From NCBI RefSeq assembly GCF_018966525.1, contig NZ_CP076607.1, positions 4,216,001-4,280,000 on the forward strand: 64,000 bases of DNA, written 5' to 3'. A program made the position numbers and the translations under genes. Source of the DNA: Paenibacillus sophorae (GTDB taxonomy: Bacteria; Bacillota; Bacilli; Paenibacillales; Paenibacillaceae). Under the pieces are notes generated by a model, which was given only the letters and a program-made list of their open reading frames with translations, ran no database searches and had not been told where the DNA came from. The stretch's first letter is position 1, and every line of letters starts with the position of its first letter. Below, piece after piece: positions 1 to 8,512 of this stretch.

Positions 1-67
1 ATTCCGCCTGCGTTTTTTCATTGCCCTTCAAATCGACGACTTTCTGGAAACTATAGTGAAATCTCAT
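1..67 (-). CDS. fliJ: FliJ flagellar export chaperone, 5' end only
   Basis: Partial gene cut by the left edge. It starts at the ATG at 65-67 and reads MRFHYSFQKVVDLKGNEK, a typical FliJ N-terminus (xFxYxFQKVLDLK). It directly follows fliI, the usual place for fliJ. FliJ is the soluble stalk-like chaperone that joins the FliI/FliH ATPase to the FlhA gate of the flagellar export machine. Only about 22 codons are visible. Confidence 0.75.
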   Translation of the reverse strand, partial: MRFHYSFQKVVDLKGNEKTQAE

Positions 68-75
68 TAATCAAA

Positions 76-1389
76 TCAACTCCTCGAGAACTGGGAAATT
101 AAGATTTGTTGAACTTCGGCCAGCGTTGTCTTCTCGTCAACCTTTTGTTTTGTAAAATCCCAAATGCTATCAATATAATGCATCGACTCATCAATCTGGG
201 CATTGGAACCTCTCTGGTAAGCGCCAATATTAATTAAATCTTCGGATTCCTTGTAAACCGACATCAACCTCTTTACGTTCTCCGCCGCCTCGATTTGATC
301 CGCAGGCGCGATATCCTTCATCACCCGGCTAATGCTTGCAAGCACATCGATCGCCGGAAAATGTCCTTTATTCGCAATGCTACGGTTAAGCACAATATGT
401 CCATCCAATATTCCGCGTACTGCATCGGCAATCGGTTCGTTCATATCGTCTCCATCGACCAGTACGGTATAAAAAGCCGTAATCGACCCGGTTGGCCCCG
501 TTCCTGCACGTTCCAGCAGTTTCGGCAGACTGGCAAAAACTGATGGTGTATACCCCCGCATCGCCGGCGGTTCACCGACTGCAAGGCCTACTTCGCGTTG
601 TGCCATCGCATACCGAGTGACCGAATCCATCATCAGCATGACGTTGAGTCCGCGATCACGAAAATACTCGGCGATAGTCGTAGCAATCAACGCCCCTTTG
701 ATCCTAATCAGTGCTGGCTGGTCCGAGGTCGCTACGATTACAACCGATCGCTGCAGACCCTCCGGACCGAGGTCTCGTTCGATGAAATCCAGAACTTCTC
801 TCCCGCGCTCACCGATTAGTGCAATCACGTTTACATCCGCGGAAGTACCCCGGGCGATCATACCCATTAGTGTACTTTTACCTACGCCCGAGCCTGCAAA
901 AATACCGACCCGCTGCCCCTTGCCAATCGTTAGTAGTCCGTCGATCGCCCGGACTCCAATGCTGATCGGTTCCTGTACTCTGGGCCTGCTAAGCGGATTA
1001 GTTGGGATATTGAAAGTTGAACTGTACGGCATGCGAGCCGGTATGAGCGAACCGTCAAGCGGCTGTCCAAGACCGTCGAGTACCTTGCCGAGCAGTTCAG
1101 AGCCCACCTGCACGTTTAGCGGTTTGCCAGTGCCGACCACATCGCAGCCGGGTCCGATCGCCTGCAGTTCGCCCAGCGGCATAAGCAGCACCTTGTTATC
1201 GCGAAAGCCGACGACCTCCGCCTTGAGCGGTCTGCTGCCTTTGGCAGGATAGATATAGCACACGTCTCCTATGCTGGCATCCGGCCCTTCCGATTCGACC
1301 ATCAGCCCGATAACCTGAGTTACCTTGCCGTTAATTCTGACGGGATCGATACTGCGAAGCTGTACTTTGTATCTCTGGGTGTCAAGCAT
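76..1389 (-). CDS. fliI: Flagellum-specific ATP synthase FliI
   Basis: 437-residue hexameric ATPase that energises export of flagellar rod, hook and filament proteins at the base of the flagellum. The Walker A motif GSGVGKS is at about 166-172. The central F1-beta-like domain has the ERGREVLDFIE and LMMDSVTRYAMAQREVGLA blocks typical of FliI. The open frame extends upstream, but the start MLDTQRYKVQLRSIDPVRING matches the family N-terminus and overlaps the end of fliH, as expected for coupled translation. Part of the flgB-fliJ operon. Confidence 0.95.
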   Translation of the reverse strand: MLDTQRYKVQLRSIDPVRINGKVTQVIGLMVESEGPDASIGDVCYIYPAKGSRPLKAEVVGFRDNKVLLMPLGELQAIGPGCDVVGTGKPLNVQVGSELLGKVLDGLGQPLDGSLIPARMPYSSTFNIPTNPLSRPRVQEPISIGVRAIDGLLTIGKGQRVGIFAGSGVGKSTLMGMIARGTSADVNVIALIGERGREVLDFIERDLGPEGLQRSVVIVATSDQPALIRIKGALIATTIAEYFRDRGLNVMLMMDSVTRYAMAQREVGLAVGEPPAMRGYTPSVFASLPKLLERAGTGPTGSITAFYTVLVDGDDMNEPIADAVRGILDGHIVLNRSIANKGHFPAIDVLASISRVMKDIAPADQIEAAENVKRLMSVYKESEDLINIGAYQRGSNAQIDESMHYIDSIWDFTKQKVDEKTTLAEVQQILISQFSRS

Positions 1390-2236
1390 TACCTTCCCCA
1401 TTTCTCTGCCCTTCATTATCCAACGCCACCCTGACCAGTTCCTTCTTGATCTCCTCAAGTTGGGTGTCGATCCTTGCGTCCACGCTTCCAAGTGAAGAAC
1501 GAATCACGCATCCATGGTCCTTCACCGTCGAGTCGGGTAAAATCTGAAGTTCCGCCTGCGAATCAATGGCCAGAGTAAGTTCCTCACGTGCCGCGTTAAC
1601 AAAAGCGAACTGCTTAGGATTTACACATAGAGAGATGACTCCCTGCTCCCTCTTGCGCGCCAGGTTCCTCTTGATGAGATCAATGGTAAATGCCGGCTCA
1701 ACCGTCAACTGCTTCTCCACAATTTTCTCGGCAATGTCGCAGCTCAGTTCAACGAGAAAAGGCTCGGCTTCCTGAATGATCATATCACGCGCTTTATAGG
1801 CTTCTAATAGAACGGCTTGAGCCTCTCCCATTACCTTCGCCAGCTTGGCCTTCATTTCTTCCTCAGCCTGAAGCAAACCCTCATTGTATCCCTTACTAAA
1901 AGCCTCTGCTTTAACCGCTTCGGTTAGGTGTTCATCCTGCTCCCTGCGACTCCGCCACCATTCTTCGGCTTCGCTGTGCGCTCTCTCGATGATGTGTTCA
2001 GCCTCAAGAGAGGCACCCCGCACCTGTTCTTCGGCAAACTCCTTTGCGTCGCGCAGCATTTGTTTGCATGTCTGCTCGGCTGCCTCGCGAGCGGGATCGC
2101 TATATTGCGATTGCGTTTCGCCGTTTTCCCCTGATTGGATTTCTTCTTCGGCTAGACCGGCATGCTGCCGGGCCAGCTCCAATCTCTTGAGTGCTTCAAC
2201 AGGAACATATTGGGAGTGTTTGATCAACCTAGACAA
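1382..2236 (-). CDS. fliH: Flagellar assembly protein FliH
   Basis: About 284 residues. Binds and regulates FliI at the export gate. The N-terminal part is long, acidic and alanine/glutamate-rich coiled coil (AEEQVRGASLEAEHIIERAHSEAEEWW), and the C-terminal V-ATPase subunit E-like part (AEKIVEKQLTVEPAFTIDLI) is characteristic. The TTG at 2236 (MSRLIKHSQYVPVEALKRL) is preferred because it restores the family N-terminus and follows GGAGGAG at the end of fliG. An upstream GTG lies inside that Shine-Dalgarno site. Overlaps fliG and fliI. Confidence 0.9.
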   Translation of the reverse strand: MSRLIKHSQYVPVEALKRLELARQHAGLAEEEIQSGENGETQSQYSDPAREAAEQTCKQMLRDAKEFAEEQVRGASLEAEHIIERAHSEAEEWWRSRREQDEHLTEAVKAEAFSKGYNEGLLQAEEEMKAKLAKVMGEAQAVLLEAYKARDMIIQEAEPFLVELSCDIAEKIVEKQLTVEPAFTIDLIKRNLARKREQGVISLCVNPKQFAFVNAAREELTLAIDSQAELQILPDSTVKDHGCVIRSSLGSVDARIDTQLEEIKKELVRVALDNEGQRNGEGNA

Positions 2237-3245
2237 TAATGTCATCTCCTCCACCGCGGGCTATGATGATTTCACCTGACTCTTCCAGCCTTCGAATGGT
2301 ACTCACAATACGGGTTTGGGCTTCCTCTACATCACGAAGCCGCACCGGGCCCATGTATTCCATTTCTTCCCGGAATGTTTCCGCCATGCGTTTGGACATA
2401 TTTCGGAAAATGACATCGCGGACTTCTTCACTCGCAACCTTAAGCGCAAGCTGCAAATCCGCATTCTCGATATCGCGGATAATGCGCTGGATGGAACGGT
2501 TGTCCACATTGACGATATCCTCGAATACGAACATCCGCTTCTTGATTTCTTCCGCCAGTTCAGGATCCTGAATTTCAAGCGAATCCAGAATAGTGCGCTC
2601 TGTCCCCCGGTCGACGCCATTCAGAATCTGTACGATCGACTCGATGCCGCCAGCATTCGTATAGTCCTGAGTAACGGTCGCGGACAGCTTTTGCTCCAGT
2701 ACTTTCTCAATCTGGGAAATGACCTCCGGAGAGGTGCTGTCCATAACAGCAATTCTTCTAGCTACCTCAGCCTGCTTCTCCTGCGGCAGAGAAGAAAGAA
2801 TTGCAGCCGCCTGTTCAAACTGAAGGTACGAAAGCACAAGGGCGATGGTCTGCACATTTTCATTCTGAATAAAGTTCAAAATCTGATTAGGGTCCGCCTT
2901 GCGCGCAAAATCGAATGGTCTGACCTGAAGCGTCGCCGTAAGACGGTTGATAACTTCCAGCGCCTTCTGTTGCCCGAGCGCCTTCTCTAAGATTTCCTTG
3001 GCATAGTTGATGCCGCCTTGCGAAATATATTCCTGGGCCAGACAGATTTGATGAAACTCAGACAAGATCAATTCCTTCTCACCGCTGTCAACCTTGCGGA
3101 CGTTAGCGATCTCCAGCGTAAGCTGCTCAATCTCCTCGTCTCTTAAATGCTTGAAAATTTGCGCCGAAACTTCCGGCCCTAATGTAATGAGCAGGATTGC
3201 AGCCTTTTGACGGCCGCTAAGCCCCTGCTGTGCAGCCTTTGCCAT
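2229..3245 (-). CDS. fliG: Flagellar motor switch protein FliG
   Basis: 338 residues, full family length. FliG forms the upper part of the C-ring, docks on the FliF MS ring and transmits torque from the stator. The N-terminal domain (LSGRQKAAILLITLGPEVSAQIFKHL), the middle EHPQ-like/armadillo region, and the C-terminal charged torque helix (DVIFRNMSKRMAETFREEMEYMGPVRLRDVEEAQ) are all visible. Starts four bases after fliF. Confidence 0.96.
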   Translation of the reverse strand: MAKAAQQGLSGRQKAAILLITLGPEVSAQIFKHLRDEEIEQLTLEIANVRKVDSGEKELILSEFHQICLAQEYISQGGINYAKEILEKALGQQKALEVINRLTATLQVRPFDFARKADPNQILNFIQNENVQTIALVLSYLQFEQAAAILSSLPQEKQAEVARRIAVMDSTSPEVISQIEKVLEQKLSATVTQDYTNAGGIESIVQILNGVDRGTERTILDSLEIQDPELAEEIKKRMFVFEDIVNVDNRSIQRIIRDIENADLQLALKVASEEVRDVIFRNMSKRMAETFREEMEYMGPVRLRDVEEAQTRIVSTIRRLEESGEIIIARGGGDDIIV

Positions 3246-3249
3246 TCGT

Positions 3250-4836
3250 TCACCTCTGTTCGTCTGCTAGCCAGGTGCGCAGCAGATTTACGAACTCTTC
3301 CGGCTTTTTCTTAGCCAGGCTCTCCAGCTGCTTACGCACTTGACTCTCGTTCGTTACGCTCTCCAGGTTAATGGACGGGAATTCGGTTGGCACCTGGAGC
3401 GGAACCTCTTCCTCTTCTTCTTCCGCATTATTGCGGCGGCGTCGATAGATGATATATCCCACGCCCGCTCCAACCAGCAGTGCCGCCGCGGCGATCGCCC
3501 AAATCATCCAGGTTGCAAGTCCTTGAGATGCGTCAGCTGCAGCTTGGGTGCCAAAAGGTTGAGAGTAGACCGAAACTTTCTTATTCAAGTCAGCGTCAGT
3601 ATATACAACCCCTGAATCGGCCAGGGAAGCTCTGACTATATTGACCAGAATATTCTGAATGGCAGCTGAAGTGGTCTGATCCAAAGTTGTTTGACCATTT
3701 GGTGGTTCAACCGCAACATTAATGGTTAAATCTTTTACAGTATATGGACTAGCAATGATGTCTCTCGTAATTCGGTTCACTTCAAAATTTTTTGTCTCGG
3801 ACGACTCCTCAGATGAAGTGTTTCCGGAATTCGCGCTGGTCGGATATCCTTGTACATCACCTGCCCCGGTTCCCGCAACTCCACCGTCCGTACTGCCCTG
3901 TCCTGAGTACGTATTACTAATAATTTGGGAGCTGATTACGATCCCTTGCATATTTTCGGCGTCTACAGGCTCAACCCGGTCTTCCTTCCGGGTCTCTTTG
4001 TCGAAGTTCAGCTTGGAAAAGACGAGCACATCGACCTTATCGGGCCCAGTTAGCGTGCTGAGAAACGCTTTTACATTCTTTTTCACTTCATCCTCGAATT
4101 TCTTCTGAAGGGCGAAGTTTTCTTCAACTTGGCTGGAAAAGCCGGCTTGTCCGCCTTTTGCCGTCGGCATAAGCTCGGTTTCATTATTCGTTATTGTAAT
4201 ATTATTAATAGGCAAATTGGGCACAGCCGTCTTAACCAGATTGAAATAGCCATCGATATTATCCTGGGATGGTCTGAAGCCGGGTTTAAAGCTCAATACC
4301 ACGGATGCCGAAGCCTTCTCCTGGTCATCTTGGGTGGCAAAGACCGTTTCCTTTGGCAGATTGACGAGAACCTTAGCGTCCTTAACTCCCTGCATCCTGC
4401 GAAGAAGCTGCTCCACTTCCCCATTAAGAGCGTTATTGTACTTTACATTAAATTCGTTGTCTGTTGCTCCTATCATAGATGAGCTTTGGTCAAAAATCTT
4501 ATAACCGATTGAACCGTCCTGAACAATCCCTTGCGATCCGATATCTACTTTGGCGCGGGCTGCGTCCGCACTCGGAACGGAAATACTTTGACCGTCTGGA
4601 CTTAACCTGTAACTGATGCCAGCTGATTCCAGATAATTTATTACTCCGGCGGCGTCCGTACTGTCCAAATCCTGAAAAGCAACCTCATACTCGGTCTTGG
4701 TAAGCTGCATCGTCGCTGCGACGATGATGATTATAATGATAAACAGCGTAGAGAAGAAAAGTATTTTCTGCCTGACGCTGAATCTATTCCAATACTGGGC
4801 AAGTTTATCCCTGTACTGGGCGAATCTTTCATTCAC
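3250..4836 (-). CDS. fliF: Flagellar MS-ring protein FliF
   Basis: 528 residues. Membrane base of the flagellum and housing for the export apparatus. A first transmembrane segment lies at about 25-45 (ILFFSTLFIIIIIIVAA), then ring-building motifs (GISYRLSPDGQSISVP; LLRRMQGVKDAKVLVNLP), a glycine/serine-rich linker, and a second membrane segment at about 445-468 followed by a basic cytoplasmic tail that binds FliG. The C-terminus ends in LLRTWLADEQR, the conserved FliG-binding end. Confidence 0.96.
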   Translation of the reverse strand: MNERFAQYRDKLAQYWNRFSVRQKILFFSTLFIIIIIIVAATMQLTKTEYEVAFQDLDSTDAAGVINYLESAGISYRLSPDGQSISVPSADAARAKVDIGSQGIVQDGSIGYKIFDQSSSMIGATDNEFNVKYNNALNGEVEQLLRRMQGVKDAKVLVNLPKETVFATQDDQEKASASVVLSFKPGFRPSQDNIDGYFNLVKTAVPNLPINNITITNNETELMPTAKGGQAGFSSQVEENFALQKKFEDEVKKNVKAFLSTLTGPDKVDVLVFSKLNFDKETRKEDRVEPVDAENMQGIVISSQIISNTYSGQGSTDGGVAGTGAGDVQGYPTSANSGNTSSEESSETKNFEVNRITRDIIASPYTVKDLTINVAVEPPNGQTTLDQTTSAAIQNILVNIVRASLADSGVVYTDADLNKKVSVYSQPFGTQAAADASQGLATWMIWAIAAAALLVGAGVGYIIYRRRRNNAEEEEEEVPLQVPTEFPSINLESVTNESQVRKQLESLAKKKPEEFVNLLRTWLADEQR

Positions 4837-4870
4837 AGTGTCACCCCATCCGAAACTAAGCTAGGATTAT

Positions 4871-5182
4871 TTAGATCTGAGTTCTCATAATTTCCTGATA
4901 AGCTTCAATAACCTTGTTCCGGACTTGGGTCGTCAGCTGCAAGCTCAGCAGAGCCTGCTGTGAAGAAATCATCGCTTCATCCACATTCACTTCTCCCAGG
5001 ACAAACTTGTTGTTCATGTCTTTCGCGGTTTGCTCCTGAGCAGCTACTTGATTCAGGGCATCCTCAAGATAAGATCCGAAGCCTTTAGTAGTGTCCGAAA
5101 GACCAGGCGCAGTTTGCGTCTCTGTCGTCTTCATTGCAAGCGGCCGGATGCTTTGCGCACCAATTGTCAAATTCTGTATCAA
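4871..5182 (-). CDS. fliE: Flagellar hook-basal body protein FliE
   Basis: 103 residues. The adapter between MS ring and rod. The C-terminal block DMNNKFVLGEVNVDEAMISSQQALLSLQLTTQVRNKVIEAYQEIMRTQI is split here only for description. The MISSQQA and VRNKVIEAYQEIMR motifs are the FliE signature. The gene lies between flgC and fliF in the standard operon order, about 30 bases before fliF. Confidence 0.95.
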   Translation of the reverse strand: MIQNLTIGAQSIRPLAMKTTETQTAPGLSDTTKGFGSYLEDALNQVAAQEQTAKDMNNKFVLGEVNVDEAMISSQQALLSLQLTTQVRNKVIEAYQEIMRTQI

Positions 5183-5256
5183 GGTTTCTCCTCCTAGAAA
5201 TCAAACGCTAAAATGTACTGAGCCTTGCAGTCACTATAGAAGATTTGTACTAATAC

Positions 5257-5703
5257 TTACTTTCCGATTTCAAGTGCTTTGGAAACCATCGCTTTGCTAG
5301 CATTGAGCATGGTAACATTCGCTTCATAAGAACGGGATGCGGAAATCATATCCACCATTTCTTTCGTTACATCCACATTGGGCATATATACATACCCATT
5401 CTCATCAGCGTCGGGATGTGTTGGATTATATATCGGTTTGAGAGGTGAGGAATCTTCTATAATGGACCTGACACTCACGCCCTCCGAACCGCCATTCATC
5501 TTGGAACTCAGAATATTGGAAAAACTGTCGTTCTGTTTCGACTCCAGCACCACTAGCTTGCGCCGATAAGGCACCGCTTTGCCGTCGACCACCGACGCTC
5601 TTGTCGTTTCCGCATTGGCTATATTGGACGAGATTACGTCCATCCTCAGCCGCTGTGCGGTTAAGGCAGAGGCACTGATTCCAAAACTGCTGCCGAAATT
5701 CAT
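5257..5703 (-). CDS. flgC: Flagellar basal-body rod protein FlgC
   Basis: 148 residues. Proximal rod subunit. The N-terminal rod signature SSFGISASALTAQRLRMDVIS with SSNIANAETTR and the C-terminal VDMISASRSYEANVTMLNASK helix are both present, as in all rod/hook axial proteins. No signal peptide, consistent with type III export. Starts six bases after flgB. Confidence 0.96.
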   Translation of the reverse strand: MNFGSSFGISASALTAQRLRMDVISSNIANAETTRASVVDGKAVPYRRKLVVLESKQNDSFSNILSSKMNGGSEGVSVRSIIEDSSPLKPIYNPTHPDADENGYVYMPNVDVTKEMVDMISASRSYEANVTMLNASKAMVSKALEIGK

Positions 5704-5709
5704 ACCTCA

Positions 5710-6117
5710 TTATCTCCCTTCAGTTGCCGTTCGCATCATTGAAATTTGACTGTTCAAAAGTTGAACGTAAGAACTGTACCGGAGTTGGTTCTCGGCACTA
5801 AGCGCCATTTCGCGGTCGATATCAACATTATTGCCGTTATTGTTCATAGACGTACTCTTATCAGTCCGGATAACCGGTGAGGGCACATTGCCTGTCAGTC
5901 CGAATTGAATATGACGGGGGTCCGTCACTTTGGCTCCGAGCTTAGACTGAAGTCCTCTCTCTTGCTCGCGTAGAAAGCTCTCGAAAGAGACATCGGAGCG
6001 CTTGAAATTGGGTGTATCGACATTTGCCACGTTATTAGCAAGCGCGTTTTGTCGCATGTTGGCGGCGTCAATGCCCTTTTGCAACCGTCGGAAACTAAGA
6101 GTATTCAGCAAACCCAT
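5710..6117 (-). CDS. flgB: Flagellar basal-body rod protein FlgB
   Basis: 135 residues from the ATG at 6117 (MGLLNTLSFRRLQKGIDAANMRQN), preceded by GGAAGGGGGATAATT. The frame is open further upstream, but that extension is not FlgB-like. Rod signature NALANNVANVDTPNFKRSDVSF near the N-terminus and YVQLLNSQISMMRTATEGR at the C-terminus. First gene of the flagellar operon here. In B. subtilis codY immediately precedes it; here a ~380-bp AT-rich gap does. Confidence 0.95.
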   Translation of the reverse strand: MGLLNTLSFRRLQKGIDAANMRQNALANNVANVDTPNFKRSDVSFESFLREQERGLQSKLGAKVTDPRHIQFGLTGNVPSPVIRTDKSTSMNNNGNNVDIDREMALSAENQLRYSSYVQLLNSQISMMRTATEGR

Positions 6118-6496
6118 AATTATCCCCCTTCCAAAGCTATCATAGTGAAAAGAATTCCACAACTCTTTCTAAAAATCCTTCCCATTCGACAATTTTTGAT
6201 TAAAAAATGTTCAATCCTAAACAAAAAACCAAGAAAAATGCTCGACATTATGAGACATAATTGAGGTTTTTTTTAGCATATATTGATTCTCATAGAATTT
6301 GTATAATATTACAATAAGAAAATAGCCCTATCTTTTAAAATTAGATAGGGCTATAATCATTTTTTATCTATATTTTCCCATTTAATGTTCAAAAAATCCT
6401 TAAAAGCTCCATATATTCCTTCAAAATTACTTAATTTGGGTTTTAATTATTTTTTATCTGATACTTCTTTCCTAGAAATCTTCCATTAAAGGGCAG
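6118..6496. promoter_or_regulatory. Intergenic region between hslU and flgB (flagellar operon leader)
   Basis: A 379-base AT-rich stretch with no credible gene. It holds the hslU terminator hairpin (6322-6354) and, leftward of it, the promoter/leader of the flgB operon. Several TTGA-type -35 candidates exist in the minus direction (for example TTGAACATTTTTTAATC) but none has a clean -10 partner, so no promoter is called. codY is not present here, not even as an obvious remnant. Confidence 0.5.
6322..6354 (-). terminator. Rho-independent terminator after hslU
   Basis: Perfect 12-bp inverted repeat ATAGCCCTATCT / AGATAGGGCTAT with a 9-base AT-rich loop. On the minus strand it is followed by TTTTCTTATT, so it would stop transcription from hslV-hslU about 140 bases past the hslU stop, before the flagellar operon. 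Confidence 0.8.
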
Positions 6497-7900
6497 TTAC
6501 AAAATATACTGACTTAAGTCCCGATCCTGAGCGATGCTTGCGAGCTTCTCACGGACGTATTCGGGCGTGATCACCATTTTTTCGAGTGTAAGCTCGGGAG
6601 CCTCGAAGGAGAGGTCTTCCAGAAGCTTTTCCAAAATGGTGTGCAGACGGCGAGCTCCGATATTCTCCATATTTTGATTAACCGTCGCCGCAATTTTCGC
6701 AATTTCGTAAATAGCGTCGCTCTGAAACTCCACTTCGATATTTTCCGTAGCGAGTAAATTGGAGTATTGCTTTGTCAGCGCATTTTTCGGCTCGGTGAGT
6801 ATGGATACGAAATCTTCAAGGGTCAGGCTGCTGAGTTCAACGCGAATGGGGAAGCGCCCCTGGAGTTCAGGAATCAGATCGGACGGTTTGGCGACGTGAA
6901 AAGCTCCCGCTGCCACGAACAGTACATAATCGGTCTTCACGGGGCCGTATTTCGTCATCACGGTCGACCCCTCGACGATCGGTAAAATATCCCTTTGTAC
7001 GCCCTCGCGTGAAACATCGGGACCTCCCCCTTTGCCCTGGCTCGCCACTTTGTCAATCTCATCGATGAAAATAATGCCCGATTGCTCCGCACGCGCTACG
7101 GATTCCTGGATAACATCATCCATATCAATCAGCTTGTTCGCTTCATCCTGAATGAGCACTTTACGCGCCTCGCGAACTGACAGCTTGCGCTTCTTGGTCC
7201 GTTTGGGCAGCAGATTTCCGAACATCTCCTGCATATTCATACCCATCTGGTCGTTGCCCTGTCCGGCGAACATATCCAGCATGGTCGGTGTGGTATCTTC
7301 GACATCGATTTCAATGATATCGTCTTCAAGCTGTCCGGCAAGGAGTTTAAACCGGATTCCCCGGCGGCTTTCATTCAAGAAAGCATCGCCTTCCGAATCA
7401 TCGGCCTTCGCTTCCTCCTGGCCGCCATTCCCGCCAAACAGCATCTCAAACGGATTGCGCTGGGCTTTATTCTTAGAGGCAGAAGGGGCGAGAATACGTA
7501 CGATGCGTTCATTGGCCAGTTCTTCCGCACGGTCTTTCACCTTTTCGGTACGCTCAAGCTTGACCATTCGGATCGCGGTCTCCACGAGATCGCGAACCAT
7601 GGACTCCACATCACGTCCTACATAGCCGACTTCAGTAAATTTTGTGGCTTCCACTTTGACGAATGGAGCATTCACCAGCTTGGCAAGACGTCTGGCGATC
7701 TCGGTCTTGCCTACACCCGTAGGCCCGATCATCAAGATATTCTTCGGTACGATTTCGTCACGCAGTTCTTCAGACAGCTGGCCGCGCCGGTAGCGGTTGC
7801 GCAAAGCGACCGCCATTGATTTCTTGGCCTGCTTCTGGCCGACAATATACTTATCCAGCTCGGCTACGATTTGCCGGGGCGTAAGCGATTGATTCGACAT
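6497..7900 (-). CDS. hslU: ATP-dependent protease ATPase subunit HslU/ClpY
   Basis: 467 residues from the ATG at 7900 (MSNQSLTPRQIVAELDKYIVGQ), with AGAGAGGTGG upstream. The frame is open further upstream through hslV's end without a better start. AAA+ unfoldase that feeds substrates into HslV. Walker A GPTGVGKT at about 60-67, Walker B IIFIDEIDK, the insertion (I) domain between them, and the conserved C-terminal tail ending SQYIL that docks into HslV. Co-transcribed with hslV. Confidence 0.96.
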   Translation of the reverse strand: MSNQSLTPRQIVAELDKYIVGQKQAKKSMAVALRNRYRRGQLSEELRDEIVPKNILMIGPTGVGKTEIARRLAKLVNAPFVKVEATKFTEVGYVGRDVESMVRDLVETAIRMVKLERTEKVKDRAEELANERIVRILAPSASKNKAQRNPFEMLFGGNGGQEEAKADDSEGDAFLNESRRGIRFKLLAGQLEDDIIEIDVEDTTPTMLDMFAGQGNDQMGMNMQEMFGNLLPKRTKKRKLSVREARKVLIQDEANKLIDMDDVIQESVARAEQSGIIFIDEIDKVASQGKGGGPDVSREGVQRDILPIVEGSTVMTKYGPVKTDYVLFVAAGAFHVAKPSDLIPELQGRFPIRVELSSLTLEDFVSILTEPKNALTKQYSNLLATENIEVEFQSDAIYEIAKIAATVNQNMENIGARRLHTILEKLLEDLSFEAPELTLEKMVITPEYVREKLASIAQDRDLSQYIL

Positions 7901-7928
7901 CTTGATTTCTCCACCTCTCTGGCGGGCA

Positions 7929-8477
7929 TTAAGCCTGCAATTGTTCGACGATAATATTGGAATTCGTATATACGCAAATTTCGGACGCGATTTTAAGCGC
8001 TTCCTTGGCGATATCCGCTGCGCTGAGATCCTTGGCATGCCGCTTCAAAGCTCTGGCGGAAGCCAGTGCAAAGTTGCCGCCGGAGCCAATGGCAAGCACA
8101 TCATCATCCGGCTCGATAATTTCGCCTCCGCCGGAAATCAGCAGCATTCCATTCTTGTCCATTACGATCAGCAGTGCCTCCAGTTTGCGCAGGACACGGT
8201 CCTGACGCCAATCCTTAGCCAGCTCAACCGCGGCGCGCTGCAAATTACCGTGATGCTCTTCCAATTTGCCTTCAAATTTCTCAAAGAGGGTGATTGCGTC
8301 GGCAACCGAGCCGGCGAATCCGGCGATAACCTGCCCTCTGTATAATCTCCGCACTTTTTTGGCGGTTGTCTTCATAATGACACTTTCTCCAAAGGTAACC
8401 TGTCCGTCGCCTGCGATTGCCGCTTCGCCATTATGCCGTACGGCGCAAATGGTCGTTGCGTGAAAGCTGGGAATCAT
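7929..8477 (-). CDS. hslV: ATP-dependent protease proteolytic subunit HslV/ClpQ
   Basis: 182 residues. Proteasome-beta-like peptidase. The sequence FHATTICAVRHNGEAAIAGDGQVTFG has the TT pair whose first threonine becomes the N-terminal nucleophile after processing, followed by the GDGQVT and GFAGSVADA motifs of HslV. In B. subtilis ClpQ has an N-terminal serine; here the catalytic residue is threonine. Good Shine-Dalgarno GAAGGAGG. In B. subtilis xerC/codV lies between trmFO and this gene; here they are only 35 bases apart. Confidence 0.95.
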   Translation of the reverse strand: MIPSFHATTICAVRHNGEAAIAGDGQVTFGESVIMKTTAKKVRRLYRGQVIAGFAGSVADAITLFEKFEGKLEEHHGNLQRAAVELAKDWRQDRVLRKLEALLIVMDKNGMLLISGGGEIIEPDDDVLAIGSGGNFALASARALKRHAKDLSAADIAKEALKIASEICVYTNSNIIVEQLQA

Positions 8478-8512
8478 GCTCTTGCCTCCTTCAATTATGC
8501 TCCGAAAATGCT

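Noticed and set aside
617..1252. Long plus-strand open frame opposite fliI
   Set aside because: Antisense to a clearly conserved gene; serine/proline-rich composition typical of a shadow frame. The same applies to other long frames opposite trmFO, topA and fliG.
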